From Cyanobium sp. FGCU6 (GTDB lineage: Bacteria; Cyanobacteriota; Cyanobacteriia; PCC-6307; Cyanobiaceae), in assembly GCA_024958655.1 (NCBI GenBank), contig JANWUR010000012.1:53213-117212 (forward strand): a DNA stretch of 64,000 bases, written 5' to 3'. Positions 8,957 to 18,681 of the stretch are shown one piece after another. The notes below the pieces were generated by a model. It was not told the DNA's origin and ran no database searches. It worked only from the letters and a program-made list of their open reading frames with translations. The position numbers and the translations under genes were made by a program. Numbering within the stretch: the stretch's first letter is position 1; each line of letters begins with the position of its first letter.

Positions 8957-11440
8957 TCAGGCCACCCCCACGCCCAGAGGCGGTGGGGTGGCCGGGGTAC
9001 CGGCTTCCATGGCGGCGATGGCCAGGCGGGTGCTCACCACCGCATCGGGGTTGAGGCTGATCGAGTCGATCCCCTCCTCCACCAGGAAGCGGGCGAACTC
9101 CGGGTAATCGCTCGGTGCCTGGCCGCAGATGCCGATCTTGCGGCCGCAGCGTTTGGCGGTGCGGATCGCCAGGCGGATCATCTCCTTCACCGTTTCGTGG
9201 CGTTCATCGAACAGGTCGGCCACAAGCGCCGAGTCGCGGTCGAGGCCGAGGGTGAGCTGGGTGAGATCGTTCGAGCCGATCGAGAAGCCGTCGAACCGTT
9301 CGGCGAAGGCCTCGGCGCCGATCACGTTGCTCGGCAGTTCGCACATCACGTAAACCTCCAGCCCGTTGCTGCCGCGCACCAACCCTTCCTTCGCCATTTC
9401 GGCCAGTACCCGATCGCCCTCCTCGGGGGTGCGGCAGAAGGGCACCATCGGAATCACATGGGTGAGCCCCATGGTGTCGCGCACCTGGCGCAGGGCCCGG
9501 CACTCCAGGGCGAAGGCGTCGCGGAACCCCTCGGCGTAGTAGCGGGAGGCCCCGCGCCAGCCGATCATCGGGTTCTCCTCGCTGGGCTCGAAGGCTCTGC
9601 CCCCCAGCAACTTGGCGTATTCGTTGCTCTTGAAATCGGAGAAGCGCAGGATCACCGGCCTGGGGTGGAAGGCGGCGGCGATCCGCGCCATCCCCTGGGC
9701 CAGCAGATCCACGTAGTAGTCGGCGGGCTGCTCGTAGCCGCGGGTGAGGGCGGCGATCGCCTCGCGCTCCGCGGCATCAGTGATCCGCTCCGGCTGCAGC
9801 AGCGCCATCGGATGGACGCGGATGTGGTTGGCGATGATGAACTCAAGCCGCGCCAGTCCCACCCCGTCGCAGGGGATGCGCGCCAGGTTGAACGCCTCCT
9901 CCGGGTTGCCCACGTTCATCAGGATCTGTGTGCGCGTGGGCGGCAGATCGTCGAGGGCCTGCTCGTCGAGATGGAAGGGAACGGCACCGCGGTACACATG
10001 GCCCACATCCCCTTCGCAGCAGCTGATCGTGATGGTGTCGCCGTCGGCGATCCGGCCGGTGGCGTCCCCCGTGCCCACGATCGCCGTGATGCCCATCTCG
10101 CGGGCGATGATCGCCGCATGGCAAGTGCGCCCGCCCTGGTCGGTGACCACGCCGCTGGCCTTCTTGAGGATCGGCTCCCAGTCGGGATCGGTGCGCTCCG
10201 TCACCAACAGGTCGCCCGTCTCGAACCGGCGGATCTCCGAGGGGTCGTGGATCACCCGGGCCCTGCCGCTGCTCACCGAGGCGCCGATCGCCCGACCGTT
10301 GGTGATCGGCTCTCCGGGGGCTCCATCGAGATGCCAGGTGCGCAGCACGGCTCCCCGGCGGCGGGACTGCACCGTCTCCGGCCGGGCCTGGAGGATGAAC
10401 AGCTCGCCGCTGTGGCCGTCCTTGGCCCATTCGATGTCCATCGGGGTGGGCACGCCCCGTTGCGCGCTGTAGTGCCGCTCGATCGTCACCGCCCAGCGGG
10501 CCAGGGTGAGCGCTTCCGGGTCGCTGAGCGCCCAGCGCTGCTGCTCCTCCAGCGGCACGTCGAGATTGCGCACGGAGCGACCGCCTGTCTCGGCTGTGTC
10601 GGCGTAGACCATGCGGATCGCCTTGCTGCCGAGCCGTCGGCTGATGATCGATGCATGACCCTGCGCGAGGGTGGGCTTGAAGATCAGCAGCTCATCGGGG
10701 TTCACCGCTCCCTGCACCACGTTCTCCCCGAGGCCGTAGGCCGCGGTGAGCAGCACCGTGCCGCTGAAGCCGGTCTCGGTGTCGATGCTGAACATCACGC
10801 CCGAGCAGGCCAGATCCGAGCGCACCATCCGCTGCACGCCGATGGAGAGGGCCACCTCCAGATGATCGAACCCGTTGAGCTGGCGGTAGGAGATCGCCCG
10901 ATCCGTGAACAGCGAGGCATAGCAGCGCCGGCAGGCATCCAGAAGGGCTTCCTCGCCCTCGATGTGCAGGAACGTCTCCTGCTGGCCGGCGAAGCTGGCG
11001 TCCTGCAGATCCTCGGCGGTGGCGCTGGAACGCACGGCCACCGCGGGGGAGCCCAGGGCCCGGTAAGCCTCGCGGATCGCCTCCGCCAGGTCCGATGGCA
11101 ATGGGGCGCTCAGCAGCAGCTTCCGGGCGGCAAGTCCTGCTGCCTGAAGGGCCGCCAGGTCCTCGGCATCCAGCCCCTGCAGGATGGTTCTGAGCCCTGA
11201 TTCCAGCCCGGCTGCGCTCAGATGATGGCGATACGCTGCCGCCGTGGTGGCGAATCCTCCCGGAACTCTCACCCCCTCGGCGCTCAGTTCACGGATCATC
11301 TCCCCCAGGGAGGCGTTCTTGCCCCCCACGTCGGCAATGGCGTCGATGCCCACGTCCTCGAAGGCGACCACCAGATGCCTGAACGAAGCATCGGCAGACG
11401 GGTTGACGGACGGGTTGACGGATACGGGAGCTTCCGGCAT
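8957..11440 (-). CDS. ppsA: Phosphoenolpyruvate synthase
   Basis: PpsA makes phosphoenolpyruvate from pyruvate with ATP, giving AMP and phosphate, and supports gluconeogenic flux. The 827-residue product has the three expected parts: N-terminal ATP-grasp domain (VGGKNASLGEMI near residue 40, VRSSATAEDLQDASFAGQQ near 135), the central phosphohistidine domain (GGRTCHAAIIAREMGI near residue 440) and a C-terminal PEP/pyruvate TIM-barrel (RPVILRFSDFKSNEYAKLLGG, GLEVYVMCELPSNVI, CGQAPSDYPEFA and GIDSISLNPDAVV). Length is near the family's 790-820, with a short Ser/Asn/Pro N-terminal tail. The gene stands alone, with 132 bases to the next upstream-transcribed gene. Confidence 0.96.
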   Translation of the reverse strand: MPEAPVSVNPSVNPSADASFRHLVVAFEDVGIDAIADVGGKNASLGEMIRELSAEGVRVPGGFATTAAAYRHHLSAAGLESGLRTILQGLDAEDLAALQAAGLAARKLLLSAPLPSDLAEAIREAYRALGSPAVAVRSSATAEDLQDASFAGQQETFLHIEGEEALLDACRRCYASLFTDRAISYRQLNGFDHLEVALSIGVQRMVRSDLACSGVMFSIDTETGFSGTVLLTAAYGLGENVVQGAVNPDELLIFKPTLAQGHASIISRRLGSKAIRMVYADTAETGGRSVRNLDVPLEEQQRWALSDPEALTLARWAVTIERHYSAQRGVPTPMDIEWAKDGHSGELFILQARPETVQSRRRGAVLRTWHLDGAPGEPITNGRAIGASVSSGRARVIHDPSEIRRFETGDLLVTERTDPDWEPILKKASGVVTDQGGRTCHAAIIAREMGITAIVGTGDATGRIADGDTITISCCEGDVGHVYRGAVPFHLDEQALDDLPPTRTQILMNVGNPEEAFNLARIPCDGVGLARLEFIIANHIRVHPMALLQPERITDAAEREAIAALTRGYEQPADYYVDLLAQGMARIAAAFHPRPVILRFSDFKSNEYAKLLGGRAFEPSEENPMIGWRGASRYYAEGFRDAFALECRALRQVRDTMGLTHVIPMVPFCRTPEEGDRVLAEMAKEGLVRGSNGLEVYVMCELPSNVIGAEAFAERFDGFSIGSNDLTQLTLGLDRDSALVADLFDERHETVKEMIRLAIRTAKRCGRKIGICGQAPSDYPEFARFLVEEGIDSISLNPDAVVSTRLAIAAMEAGTPATPPPLGVGVA

Positions 11441-11572
11441 CGGCCCGGCAGGCGGCTTCCGTCACTCTGGCGCTGCCCCCTCGGCGGGCAAGCGCCCATG
11501 CGATTTCTTTGTGCTCTTTTCTTTCTCTCGGTTGCGGGTGCGGATCGTGCCCACAGGCCATGGCGCAGGCGG

Positions 11573-12100
11573 TCAGCGCCTCTGGTTGCGGGCGGCCTGG
11601 ATCTGAGCGATCGAGGTGTCGATCAGTTTCTTGTCGGCCGCACTCAGCTGGCCGTAGCAGCCCTGTCGCACGAGCACGGTGATCTGTACCGCTGAGCCGT
11701 CGAACATCTGCTCCGGAGTGAGGGGCTTGTCGATGCCCTTGACGCGGCCGCCATGGCGCCTGCTGATCACGAAAGCCACGGACTGGGCTGCTGCCGGAAT
11801 GCCCTGCTGCACGGATACCTTGGCCTTTGTGGCCAGTTCGCAGGCATTGACCGCTCCGATCAGGGCATAGGCGTAGAGGTCCTGCTGGGTGGCGGGTCCC
11901 TCCATGGGCATGGAGTTGCTGGTGCCGCCACTCGCCGGCGCCCTGCCGCCAGCCGGGGGTGGGGGCGGGGGGGACTGGGCGAGAACCGCAGGCCCCGCAA
12001 GCTGTGACAGGCTCAGAACCCCGGGGGCGAGCAGACGTAGAAGAAGGGAAGGGCGCACGGACAGGGCGAGGGGCGGACCGGAGCCGCGGCATTCTGCCAC
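11573..12100 (-). CDS. Conserved hypothetical secreted protein
   Basis: The 175-residue product has an N-terminal signal peptide (LLLRLLAPGVLSLSQLAGPAVLA), a proline/glycine-rich linker (SPPPPPPAGGRAPASGG) and a compact C-terminal domain from about residue 65 with two cysteines (AVNACELATKAKV and VRQGCYGQLSAADKKLI) that might form a disulfide. The motif QQDLYAYALIGAVNACEL recalls a conserved secreted protein of marine Synechococcus that is sometimes annotated, weakly, as a cAMP phosphodiesterase; I see no phosphodiesterase metal motif and would not use that name. It lies 16 bases downstream of a small membrane protein gene on the same strand, so the two may form one unit. Function unknown. 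Confidence 0.75.
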   Translation of the reverse strand: MAECRGSGPPLALSVRPSLLLRLLAPGVLSLSQLAGPAVLAQSPPPPPPAGGRAPASGGTSNSMPMEGPATQQDLYAYALIGAVNACELATKAKVSVQQGIPAAAQSVAFVISRRHGGRVKGIDKPLTPEQMFDGSAVQITVLVRQGCYGQLSAADKKLIDTSIAQIQAARNQRR

Positions 12101-12116
12101 CGGTGGCAGGGGGACC

Positions 12117-12311
12117 TCAGGATTCCGAGGGAGGGTCGGGCAGCAGCTGGGCCAGGAGTCCGGCCGCCATCAGGATGCCGCCCAGGGTGAGCGCGAGCCC
12201 TCGGTTGGCAGCCGCCGGCCCATCGACCCAAACGGCGGTGGCGATGAAGGCGCCCCCCAGCAACAGGCTGGGCACCAGCACGATCCCCTTGGCAGTGCGG
12301 TTGCGGCTCAT
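12117..12311 (-). CDS. Small two-helix membrane protein
   Basis: The product is 64 residues from MSRNRTAKGIVLVPSLLLGG, with two predicted transmembrane helices (about residues 8-28 and 36-56) joined by a short loop and ending in an acidic tail. I recognise no family. The ATG at 12311 overlaps the stop of the upstream SNase-like gene as ATGA, strongly suggesting translational coupling; the GTG at 12317 used in the track is less likely. It precedes the secreted hypothetical protein by 16 bases. Confidence 0.7.
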   Translation of the reverse strand: MSRNRTAKGIVLVPSLLLGGAFIATAVWVDGPAAANRGLALTLGGILMAAGLLAQLLPDPPSES

Positions 12312-12664
12312 GGGCACTCCGGGGAGAGTTCTGCCAGCCCGGCGGCGGCCAGCCCGGCTCCGAGGTCGCTGAGGCTGTCCAGTCGCTGCACCTGTGCCAC
12401 CAGCCGTCCGTCGTGCTGGCTGACGGGACGCAGCTGGATACGGGTCTGGCGGGGCAGTTCACGGCGCAGCCAGGCCACCGCTTCGGCGCTTCTGGCTGCT
12501 GGCACAGACACGCAGGCCAGTTCCACAGGCACGCTGCGGTTGCCGTCACCGATCTGCAGCAGGGTGGGTCCCCTTACCTGCAGCACCTGAGCTGCATCCA
12601 CAGCGTTGGGGAGGACGAGCAGCAGGAGGAAAGCGGCCAAGGCAGCCATGGCACGCTTCAACAT
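12308..12664 (-). CDS. Secreted SNase-like (thermonuclease-fold) protein
   Basis: The 118-residue product begins with a clear signal peptide (MLKRAMAALAAFLLLLVLPNAVDA). The mature part resembles a shortened staphylococcal-nuclease OB-fold: LQIGDGNRSVPVELACVSVP (the strand equivalent to vRLaGIDaP), a helix AVAWLRRELPRQT, then DGRLVAQVQRL and the end GAGLAAAGLAELSPEC. The usual catalytic Arg/Glu/Arg set is not clearly kept, so nuclease activity is doubtful. A start 13 residues further upstream is possible. The stop overlaps the next gene (ATGA). Gene identity is from fold-level pattern only. Confidence 0.7.
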   Translation of the reverse strand: MLKRAMAALAAFLLLLVLPNAVDAAQVLQVRGPTLLQIGDGNRSVPVELACVSVPAARSAEAVAWLRRELPRQTRIQLRPVSQHDGRLVAQVQRLDSLSDLGAGLAAAGLAELSPECP

Positions 12665-12708
12665 GGGAACACCCTGCCAGCTGGGAGCGGTCAGGGGCGG
12701 CATCCGGC

Positions 12709-14586
12709 TCAGAGCTTGGCGCCGCAACTGGGGCAGAACAGGTGAGCGCTGGCCGTGGCGGTGCCGCAGGCACCGCACTGGCGGATGGTGTCGATCGCCA
12801 GCTCCGGATGGCTGGGAAGGCCGACCATCTGGGCGTTGCTGGCGCCCGGCGGAACCATCGGGTAGCAGTTTTCGTTGCGCCGCACCTTCACGTCCACGAA
12901 GCAGGGGCCGGGATGGGCAAGGGCCTGGCGGAGAAGGGGCTTGAGATCTGCCCTGTCCGTGATGGTGATCCCCTGGACCCCGAAGGCCTCGGCCAAGGCC
13001 TGGAAGTTGGGCATGCCGCCGGTCATTTCGGAATTGGAGTAACGCTCCTCGTAGAAGCTCTCCTGCCACTGGCGCACCATGCCCTGCCAGCCGTTGTTGA
13101 TCACCACCACCTTCACCGGCAGGCCGTACTGGCTGAGGGTGCCCAGTTCCTGGATGTTCATCAGGATGCTGGCATCGCCCGCCACGCAGATCACGCACTC
13201 ATGGGGGAAGGCCACCTGCACGCCCATGGCGGCGGGCATGCCGAACCCCATTGTTCCAAGGCCGGCGCTGCTGATCCAGCGCCGTGGGCCGTTGTGCAGG
13301 AACTGGGCCGCCCACATCTGGTGCTGGCCCACGTCGGTGGTGTAGAACGCGTCGGGAGCCAACTCCCTCAGGGCCACCACCACCTCCTGCGGGGCGATCT
13401 CGCCTTCTGGTGCGGGCACCACCAGGGGGTAGTGGTGCTTCCAGGTGTTGATCCTCTCGAGCCAGGCCTCGGTGCGACCCCCGGATCCTTCGTCGTCACT
13501 GGCCGCCAGCAGGGCCTCGAGGGCCGTTTTCACATCGGCGACCACCGGTACCTCCGGCACCCGGTTCTTGCCCACCTCGGCCGCGTCGATGTCGATGTGG
13601 ATCACCTGGGCGCGGGGGGCGAAGCTGTCGAGCCGGCCGGTGACGCGATCATCGAAGCGGGCACCGGCCGCGATCAGCAGATCGCATTCGGTGACGGCGA
13701 AGTTGGCGTAGGCCGTGCCGTGCATGCCCAGCATGCCCACAGCCAACGGATGCTTCTCGTCGAAGGATCCCTTGCCCATCAGCGTGGTGGTGACCGGGAG
13801 CCGGAACCGCTCGGCCAGGGCCGCCACGGCCGCATGGGCACCGCTGCTGATAGCACCACCACCCACGTAGAGGAGAGGACGGCGTGACTGACGGATGAGA
13901 TCGAGAGCTGCGGAAATGGCTTCCGGCCGGGGCGCCGGCGGCCGATGGAAGCCGGCAGGGATCGAGGAGCCGGGTTCCACCGGCACGTAATCAAACTCCT
14001 CGGTGCCCACGTCCTTGGGCACGTCGATCAGCACCGGGCCTGGCCGGCCGGTGGAGGCGATCAGGAAAGCCTCCGCCACGATCCGACCGATGTGGCGAGG
14101 ATCGCGCACCACCCAGGAGTGCTTCACGATCGGCAGGGTGATGCCGAAGATATCGGTTTCCTGGAAAGCATCTGTACCGATCGCCGCCCGGGGCACCTGG
14201 CCGGTGATCACCACCATCGCCACCGAATCCATCTGGGCGGTGGCGATGCCGGTGACCAGGTTGGTGGCGCCGGGGCCGGAAGTGCCGAAGCACACGCCCA
14301 CCCTGCCGGTGGCGCGAGCGTAGGCGTCGGCCGCGTGGGTGCCTCCCTGCTCGTGGCGCACCAGGATGTGCTTCAGCCAGCCGCGGGCTTCGGCCTTGTG
14401 CAGCTCGTCGTAGATCGGCAGGATCGCGCCGCCCGGATAGCCGAAGATGTGCTCGACGCCATGGCGGTGGAGCGCATCCATCAGGGCGTAGGCCCCACTC
14501 ACCCGCTGGGGCCGTTGCGCCGTTGCCGCGATCTCCTGGACGACCGGGCTGGCGGCGGTGGAGGGATTCAGGGGCGTGATCGTCAC
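12709..14586 (-). CDS. ilvB: Acetolactate synthase large subunit with C-terminal zinc ribbon
   Basis: AHAS condenses pyruvate (or pyruvate and 2-oxobutyrate) in branched-chain amino acid synthesis, using thiamine diphosphate, FAD and Mg. The 625-residue product has the catalytic glutamate region [17 protein letters not shown] near residue 78, the FAD domain ([12 protein letters not shown] type, [19 protein letters not shown]) and the ThDP motif [15 protein letters not shown] ending VVVINN near 495. It continues past the usual C-terminus into [23 protein letters not shown], two CxxC pairs ten residues apart, a rubredoxin-like zinc ribbon. The small subunit is not nearby. Start [10 protein letters not shown] fits; it follows the M23 peptidase gene by 60 bases on the same strand. 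Confidence 0.96.
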   Translation of the reverse strand: MTITPLNPSTAASPVVQEIAATAQRPQRVSGAYALMDALHRHGVEHIFGYPGGAILPIYDELHKAEARGWLKHILVRHEQGGTHAADAYARATGRVGVCFGTSGPGATNLVTGIATAQMDSVAMVVITGQVPRAAIGTDAFQETDIFGITLPIVKHSWVVRDPRHIGRIVAEAFLIASTGRPGPVLIDVPKDVGTEEFDYVPVEPGSSIPAGFHRPPAPRPEAISAALDLIRQSRRPLLYVGGGAISSGAHAAVAALAERFRLPVTTTLMGKGSFDEKHPLAVGMLGMHGTAYANFAVTECDLLIAAGARFDDRVTGRLDSFAPRAQVIHIDIDAAEVGKNRVPEVPVVADVKTALEALLAASDDEGSGGRTEAWLERINTWKHHYPLVVPAPEGEIAPQEVVVALRELAPDAFYTTDVGQHQMWAAQFLHNGPRRWISSAGLGTMGFGMPAAMGVQVAFPHECVICVAGDASILMNIQELGTLSQYGLPVKVVVINNGWQGMVRQWQESFYEERYSNSEMTGGMPNFQALAEAFGVQGITITDRADLKPLLRQALAHPGPCFVDVKVRRNENCYPMVPPGASNAQMVGLPSHPELAIDTIRQCGACGTATASAHLFCPSCGAKL

Positions 14587-14646
14587 GGCGGCGGAGAGGA
14601 GGCGTGGAGGGGATGGGGTGGGCGGAACCGTCTGGGGGGCGGCGGA

Positions 14647-15252
14647 TCAGCGGAGTTGCCCAACATTAGGCGTCCGTCTCTGGGGTGGTAGGAAACGGCG
14701 ACGGCTTTCGGCCATGGCCCGCAACACCCGTGCCGGGTCGAGCCAGGCACCTCGGTAGCGCAGGCCCCAGTGCAGATGGGGACCGGTGGTGCTGCCGGTG
14801 AGTCCGACGTGGCCGATCAACTGGCCCGTGCGCACCCACTGGCCCTCCCGCAGGGCGACCGCACCGCTGCGGTAGATGTTGCCACTCACTGCCCCTCCCA
14901 GGTGGCAGTACTGATGCTCGTAGGGGCCTGAGGTGATCGTGAGGCCGTTGCCACAGCCCCCGTCGCGGATCACCTGGGTGACGCGGCCGCCCCACCAGCT
15001 GCGCACCGGTGACCCCAGCGGCGCCGCGATGTCGAGGCCGTAGTGGGGACGCAAGTCGCCGCCGAGGGGATGGACGCGCATGCCGAACGGACTGGTGTAG
15101 CCACTGAACCCCCCCACCGGGAAGGTGCCCATCGCCCAGCGGGAGATCCCACTGGCGTGGGCCGATGGGGGCAGGGCCAGGGCCGCAACGGCGAGCAGGC
15201 GTACCGCCGCATGACCGCTGGGGCGTCGCCGTTCAGAGCAGACCCAGGGCAT
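14647..15252 (-). CDS. M23 family metallopeptidase, secreted
   Basis: The product (201 residues from [17 protein letters not shown]) is a LytM-type peptidase that cuts peptidoglycan cross-links or acts as an amidase activator. A signal-peptide-like segment ([17 protein letters not shown]) precedes the catalytic domain. The zinc-site motifs are complete: [19 protein letters not shown] (HxxxD) and TGPHLHWGL (HxH). A GTG six codons upstream is the alternative start. Its 5' end overlaps the hemH 3' end by 20 bases, so it is co-transcribed with hemH. The domain begins only about 30 residues after the signal peptide, without LysM or coiled-coil modules. Confidence 0.9.
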   Translation of the reverse strand: MPWVCSERRRPSGHAAVRLLAVAALALPPSAHASGISRWAMGTFPVGGFSGYTSPFGMRVHPLGGDLRPHYGLDIAAPLGSPVRSWWGGRVTQVIRDGGCGNGLTITSGPYEHQYCHLGGAVSGNIYRSGAVALREGQWVRTGQLIGHVGLTGSTTGPHLHWGLRYRGAWLDPARVLRAMAESRRRFLPPQRRTPNVGQLR

Positions 15253-16408
15253 GGAGCGGTCCCCGTCCACTGATCAATTCCAGGAGGAAGGCGGAGAAGC
15301 CCACCATCGCCAGTCGGCCGTTCCAGACCTCGGAGCTGTTGTTCCAGCCCCAGGCCCACTTGTCCTGGGGGTAGAGCTTGACCCGGGTGGGCAGGGCGGC
15401 CGCCTGGTCGAGGTTGATCTCGGGACCGGCCATCGCCTGCTGCACCAGGTCGGCGAGCCCGGCGATGAAGGTGGGATCGGTGTCGAGGGCAGGCACACGC
15501 CGGAAGTTGGTGACGCCAGCCTCGGTGGCGATCTCCCGGTATTCGATGTCGATCTCCTCAAGGGTTTCGATGTGCTCGCTGACGAAGCTGATCGGCACCA
15601 CCACGAGGTCCTTCACCTTCTTCTCGCCCAGTTCATGGAGTGCGTCCTCGGTGTAGGGCTTGAGCCACTCCACCGGTCCCACCCTGCTCTGGTAAGCGAG
15701 GGTGTGGGGATTGACGTGGCCGAGCAACTCCTCCAGTCGCTTCATGATCAGGATCGTGCAGGACTCAATTTCGTTCTGGTAGGGATCCCCCGCTTCCTCC
15801 ACGTAGCTCTTGGGAACGCCGTGGGCACTGAAGAACACGTGGGCCTGGCTCGGATCGTCGCAGGCCTCGATCTGTCGCGCGATCAGGCCCGCCATCGCGT
15901 CCACGTAGCCGGGGTGGTCATACCAGCTGCGGACGCAACGGATCGGCAGGTTCCTGAAGGCCGGGTCGGCCTGGCGCAGGCGCTGCAGCTCGCGGAAGCT
16001 CGAGCCGCTGGTGCTGATCGAAAACTGGGGGTAGAGGGGCAGCACGACCACTTCCTCGATCCCGTCGGCCTTGATGTCGGCCACGGCGGATTCAGTGAAG
16101 GGATGCCAGTAGCGCATGGCCACATAGCTGGTGGCTTCCACCCCCCGTTGACGCAGGGTGCTCTGGAGCTCGCGGGCCTGCTGCTCGGTGATGCGGCGCA
16201 GCGGAGAGCCGCCGCCGATCGAACGGTAGGCCGCCTGAGACTTAGCGCTGCGCAAGGTGCTGATCAGCCAGGCCAGCGGCTTCTGCAAGGCCTGATTGGG
16301 AAGCCGGATGATTTCCGGGTCGGAAAAAAGGTTGTAGAGAAACGGACCAACGTCCTGAATCCGTTCGGGACCGCCGAGGTTCAGAAGCAGCACCCCGACC
16401 CTCGCCAT
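15233..16408 (-). CDS. hemH: Ferrochelatase with C-terminal chlorophyll-binding domain
   Basis: HemH inserts Fe2+ into protoporphyrin IX, the last step of heme synthesis. The 391-residue product has the catalytic domain ([24 protein letters not shown], the histidine in [19 protein letters not shown] near residue 195, and the glutamate region [19 protein letters not shown] near 275). After a short linker, the last 40 residues form a CAB/HLIP helix, [19 protein letters not shown], with the ExxNGRxAMxGF chlorophyll-binding motif. This extension is typical of cyanobacterial and plastid ferrochelatases and helps match heme and chlorophyll synthesis. It diverges from the recombinase gene across 56 bases. 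Confidence 0.97.
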   Translation of the reverse strand: MARVGVLLLNLGGPERIQDVGPFLYNLFSDPEIIRLPNQALQKPLAWLISTLRSAKSQAAYRSIGGGSPLRRITEQQARELQSTLRQRGVEATSYVAMRYWHPFTESAVADIKADGIEEVVVLPLYPQFSISTSGSSFRELQRLRQADPAFRNLPIRCVRSWYDHPGYVDAMAGLIARQIEACDDPSQAHVFFSAHGVPKSYVEEAGDPYQNEIESCTILIMKRLEELLGHVNPHTLAYQSRVGPVEWLKPYTEDALHELGEKKVKDLVVVPISFVSEHIETLEEIDIEYREIATEAGVTNFRRVPALDTDPTFIAGLADLVQQAMAGPEINLDQAAALPTRVKLYPQDKWAWGWNNSSEVWNGRLAMVGFSAFLLELISGRGPLHALGLL

Positions 16409-16464
16409 GTCCGTGCCATGCGTCCCGCAGCGCGGAGCGTAGCGTCATCACCCCGGCGGACGCC

Positions 16465-17763
16465 GTGCATGAGGTGCTCCGCGCCGATAGCGTCCAGCCG
16501 CACCTGATTGCCGCACCCCTGGCCTCCGGTCCGTCCGCCTCCGCCCATCCCCTCGATGCGGTCCTGGCCGCCCGCAATGCCGCGCTGGCGGCCGAAGGCA
16601 TCGGCCTGCGGCTGGAACGGCGCGGCGGCAGGATCGGCCTGCGGGGTTCGCTGCCGGATCCTGCGGCGCCCTGGAAACGCAGCGTGCGGCGTCTCAGCCT
16701 CGGTCTTCCGGCCAGCGAGGAGGGATTGGAGGATGCCTCGCGCCAACTGCGAATCGCATGGGACGCGGTGGTGGAGGGCCGTTTCGATCCCGGACGTCCC
16801 GGGGGGTGGGATTCCGATTCCCCCGTGGGCATCCCCGAGCCCGCAGGTGCGACGGACAGATGGGAGGCCGAGGGGCCGCTGGCAGCGTTCCGCGCCGCCT
16901 TCTTCGCCGAGCCCCGCCGCCGCCGCCGCCTGGCCGGCAGCCGCAGCACCTGGAGCGGCGCCTACCTGCCCTACCTGCGTCGGCTGCTGGAGCGGAGCGG
17001 CGATGGCTCAGGCCTCACACCGGAGCAGTTCATCCGTGTGCTGGAGAGCTACGAGCTCGGCAGCCGCAGCCGCCAGCAGTGCGGCATCGCCCTGGCCGCC
17101 TTCGCCCGCCACCGGGGCCTGGCCCTGCCCGCCGACTGGAGCGAGCGAGCGGCTGGCTATGGCCTCCATGCCGCCCGCTTCCGCCAGCTGCCCGACGATG
17201 GCCGCATCCTTGACCTGCTGGAGACGATCCCCAATGCCAGCTGGCGGCTGGCCTACGGCCTGATGGCCACCTACGGACTGCGCAACCACGAGGTGTTCTT
17301 CTGCGACCTCTCCTCCCTGGCTCCTGGGGGTGACCGGGTGCTTCGGGTGCTCCCCACCACCAAGACCGGTGAGCATCAGGTGTGGCCCTTCCGGCCCGAG
17401 TGGGTGGAGGCCTTCGGGCTCGAGCGGCTGGGGCGGGATCCCGGGGCCCTGCCGCGGGTGTCCACCGATCTGCGTCGCACCACGCTGCAGCAGGTGGGTC
17501 GGCGCGTGGCGGAGCAGTTCCGCCGCTACGGCCTGCCGATCACGCCCTACGACCTGCGCCATGCCTGGGCGGTGCGCACGATCCATATCGGCCTGCCGGA
17601 CACAGTGGCGGCCCGCATGATGGGGCACTCGGTGGCGATCCACACCCGCACCTACCACCACTGGATCACCCGCCGCGACCAGCAACAGGCCGTGGATGCG
17701 GCCCTCGCCCGCCATCGCGCCGGCCCCGCCACAGTGGGGGGACCACCGGCCATTTCCGCGTGA
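16465..17763 (+). CDS. Tyrosine recombinase/integrase-like protein
   Basis: The 432-residue product ends in a tyrosine recombinase catalytic domain. The box I arginine is in ATYGLRNHE (about residue 271), the beta-hairpin lysine in TTKTGEHQ (about 300), box II in ITPYDLRHAW (about 362) and the last His/Tyr in MMGHSVAIHTRTYHHW (about 387-400). Box II normally reads HxLRH; here the first His is Tyr, while Arg, the second His and the nucleophile Tyr are kept. An alpha-helical core-binding domain spans about 130-230. The start is GTG. No attachment sites, excisionase or phage genes are adjacent, and base composition matches the neighbours, so this looks like a resident core gene. The stop overlaps the cobO start. 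Confidence 0.85.
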   Translation: MHEVLRADSVQPHLIAAPLASGPSASAHPLDAVLAARNAALAAEGIGLRLERRGGRIGLRGSLPDPAAPWKRSVRRLSLGLPASEEGLEDASRQLRIAWDAVVEGRFDPGRPGGWDSDSPVGIPEPAGATDRWEAEGPLAAFRAAFFAEPRRRRRLAGSRSTWSGAYLPYLRRLLERSGDGSGLTPEQFIRVLESYELGSRSRQQCGIALAAFARHRGLALPADWSERAAGYGLHAARFRQLPDDGRILDLLETIPNASWRLAYGLMATYGLRNHEVFFCDLSSLAPGGDRVLRVLPTTKTGEHQVWPFRPEWVEAFGLERLGRDPGALPRVSTDLRRTTLQQVGRRVAEQFRRYGLPITPYDLRHAWAVRTIHIGLPDTVAARMMGHSVAIHTRTYHHWITRRDQQQAVDAALARHRAGPATVGGPPAISA

Positions 17764-18470
17764 TCCCCGTCGAGCCCGACAGCCCTGAGATCGCCACCGC
17801 TCCGATCGACACCACTGAGCTCGACCGCCAGGCAGCCGATCTGGGGCCCGGTGGCGCACTGGCCCCGGAGGCCGATGCCGACGGCTATCGACGCCGCATG
17901 GCCCGCCGCCGGGAGGTGCAGCTCCAGCGGGTGGGGGAGCGCGACCGCGAGAAGGGACTGGTGCTGGTGTTCACCGGCGACGGCAAGGGCAAGACCACCG
18001 CGGCCCTCGGGCTGGTGCTGCGCACCCTCGGCCACGGCGAGCGGGTGGCGGTGGTGCAGTTCATCAAGGGGGGCTGGAACCCCGGCGAGGCGAAGGCGCT
18101 GGCCCTGTTCGGCGACGCCCTGCACTGGCATGCCCTGGGGGAAGGATTCACCTGGGAAACCCAGGATCGCGAGCGCGACCGCCAGCTGGTACGGAACGCC
18201 TGGGACTGTGCGCTCGGCTATCTGGCCAGGGCGGACTGCCGGCTGGTGGTGCTCGATGAGGTGAACGTGGCCCTCAAGCTCGGTTACCTGGAGTTGGAGA
18301 CGCTGCTCGAGGGGCTCAGCCGGCGTCCCCCTCTTACCCATGTGGCACTCACCGGTCGAGGCGCGCCCCAGGGGCTGGTGGAGCGGGCCGATCTGGTGAC
18401 CGAGATGAAGCTCATCCGCCATCCGTTCCGCGAGCAGGGCGTCAAGGCCCAGGCCGGCATCGAGTACTGA
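17760..18470 (+). CDS. cobO: Cob(I)yrinic acid a,c-diamide adenosyltransferase
   Basis: CobO adds the 5'-deoxyadenosyl group to the cobalt of corrinoids in cobalamin synthesis. The 236-residue product has the P-loop [15 protein letters not shown] near residue 68, the following [17 protein letters not shown], the Walker B-like [16 protein letters not shown] near 165, and the family end [27 protein letters not shown]. The start is taken as the GTG at 17760, overlapping the recombinase stop as GTGA; the first 65 residues are a poorly conserved acidic tail. With cobK about 22 kb away, the window holds two cobalamin genes, consistent with de novo B12 (pseudocobalamin) synthesis. Confidence 0.95.
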   Translation: MIPVEPDSPEIATAPIDTTELDRQAADLGPGGALAPEADADGYRRRMARRREVQLQRVGERDREKGLVLVFTGDGKGKTTAALGLVLRTLGHGERVAVVQFIKGGWNPGEAKALALFGDALHWHALGEGFTWETQDRERDRQLVRNAWDCALGYLARADCRLVVLDEVNVALKLGYLELETLLEGLSRRPPLTHVALTGRGAPQGLVERADLVTEMKLIRHPFREQGVKAQAGIEY

Positions 18471-18681
18471 GGGGCCGCCCCGTCAAGGCGAGAGGTTCAG
18501 CCCAGGTCGTCGCTCAGCTGACTCAGCCCGTTCATCAGCATCGGCAGCCCCGTGCTCAGCAGGTCGGGCCATGGTGACGTGGACGTTCACCCAGAAAAGG
18601 GCGGTGCCCCGCTTCCGCAAGGGCCCGGGCGGAGAGTGGCCCTGGCAGGGGTTGCTACTGTTCGCCCGATCGTGGAAATCG

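Noticed and set aside
9197-11200. 667-residue plus-strand ORF
   Set aside because: Antisense to ppsA, which has full motif support; no recognisable content.
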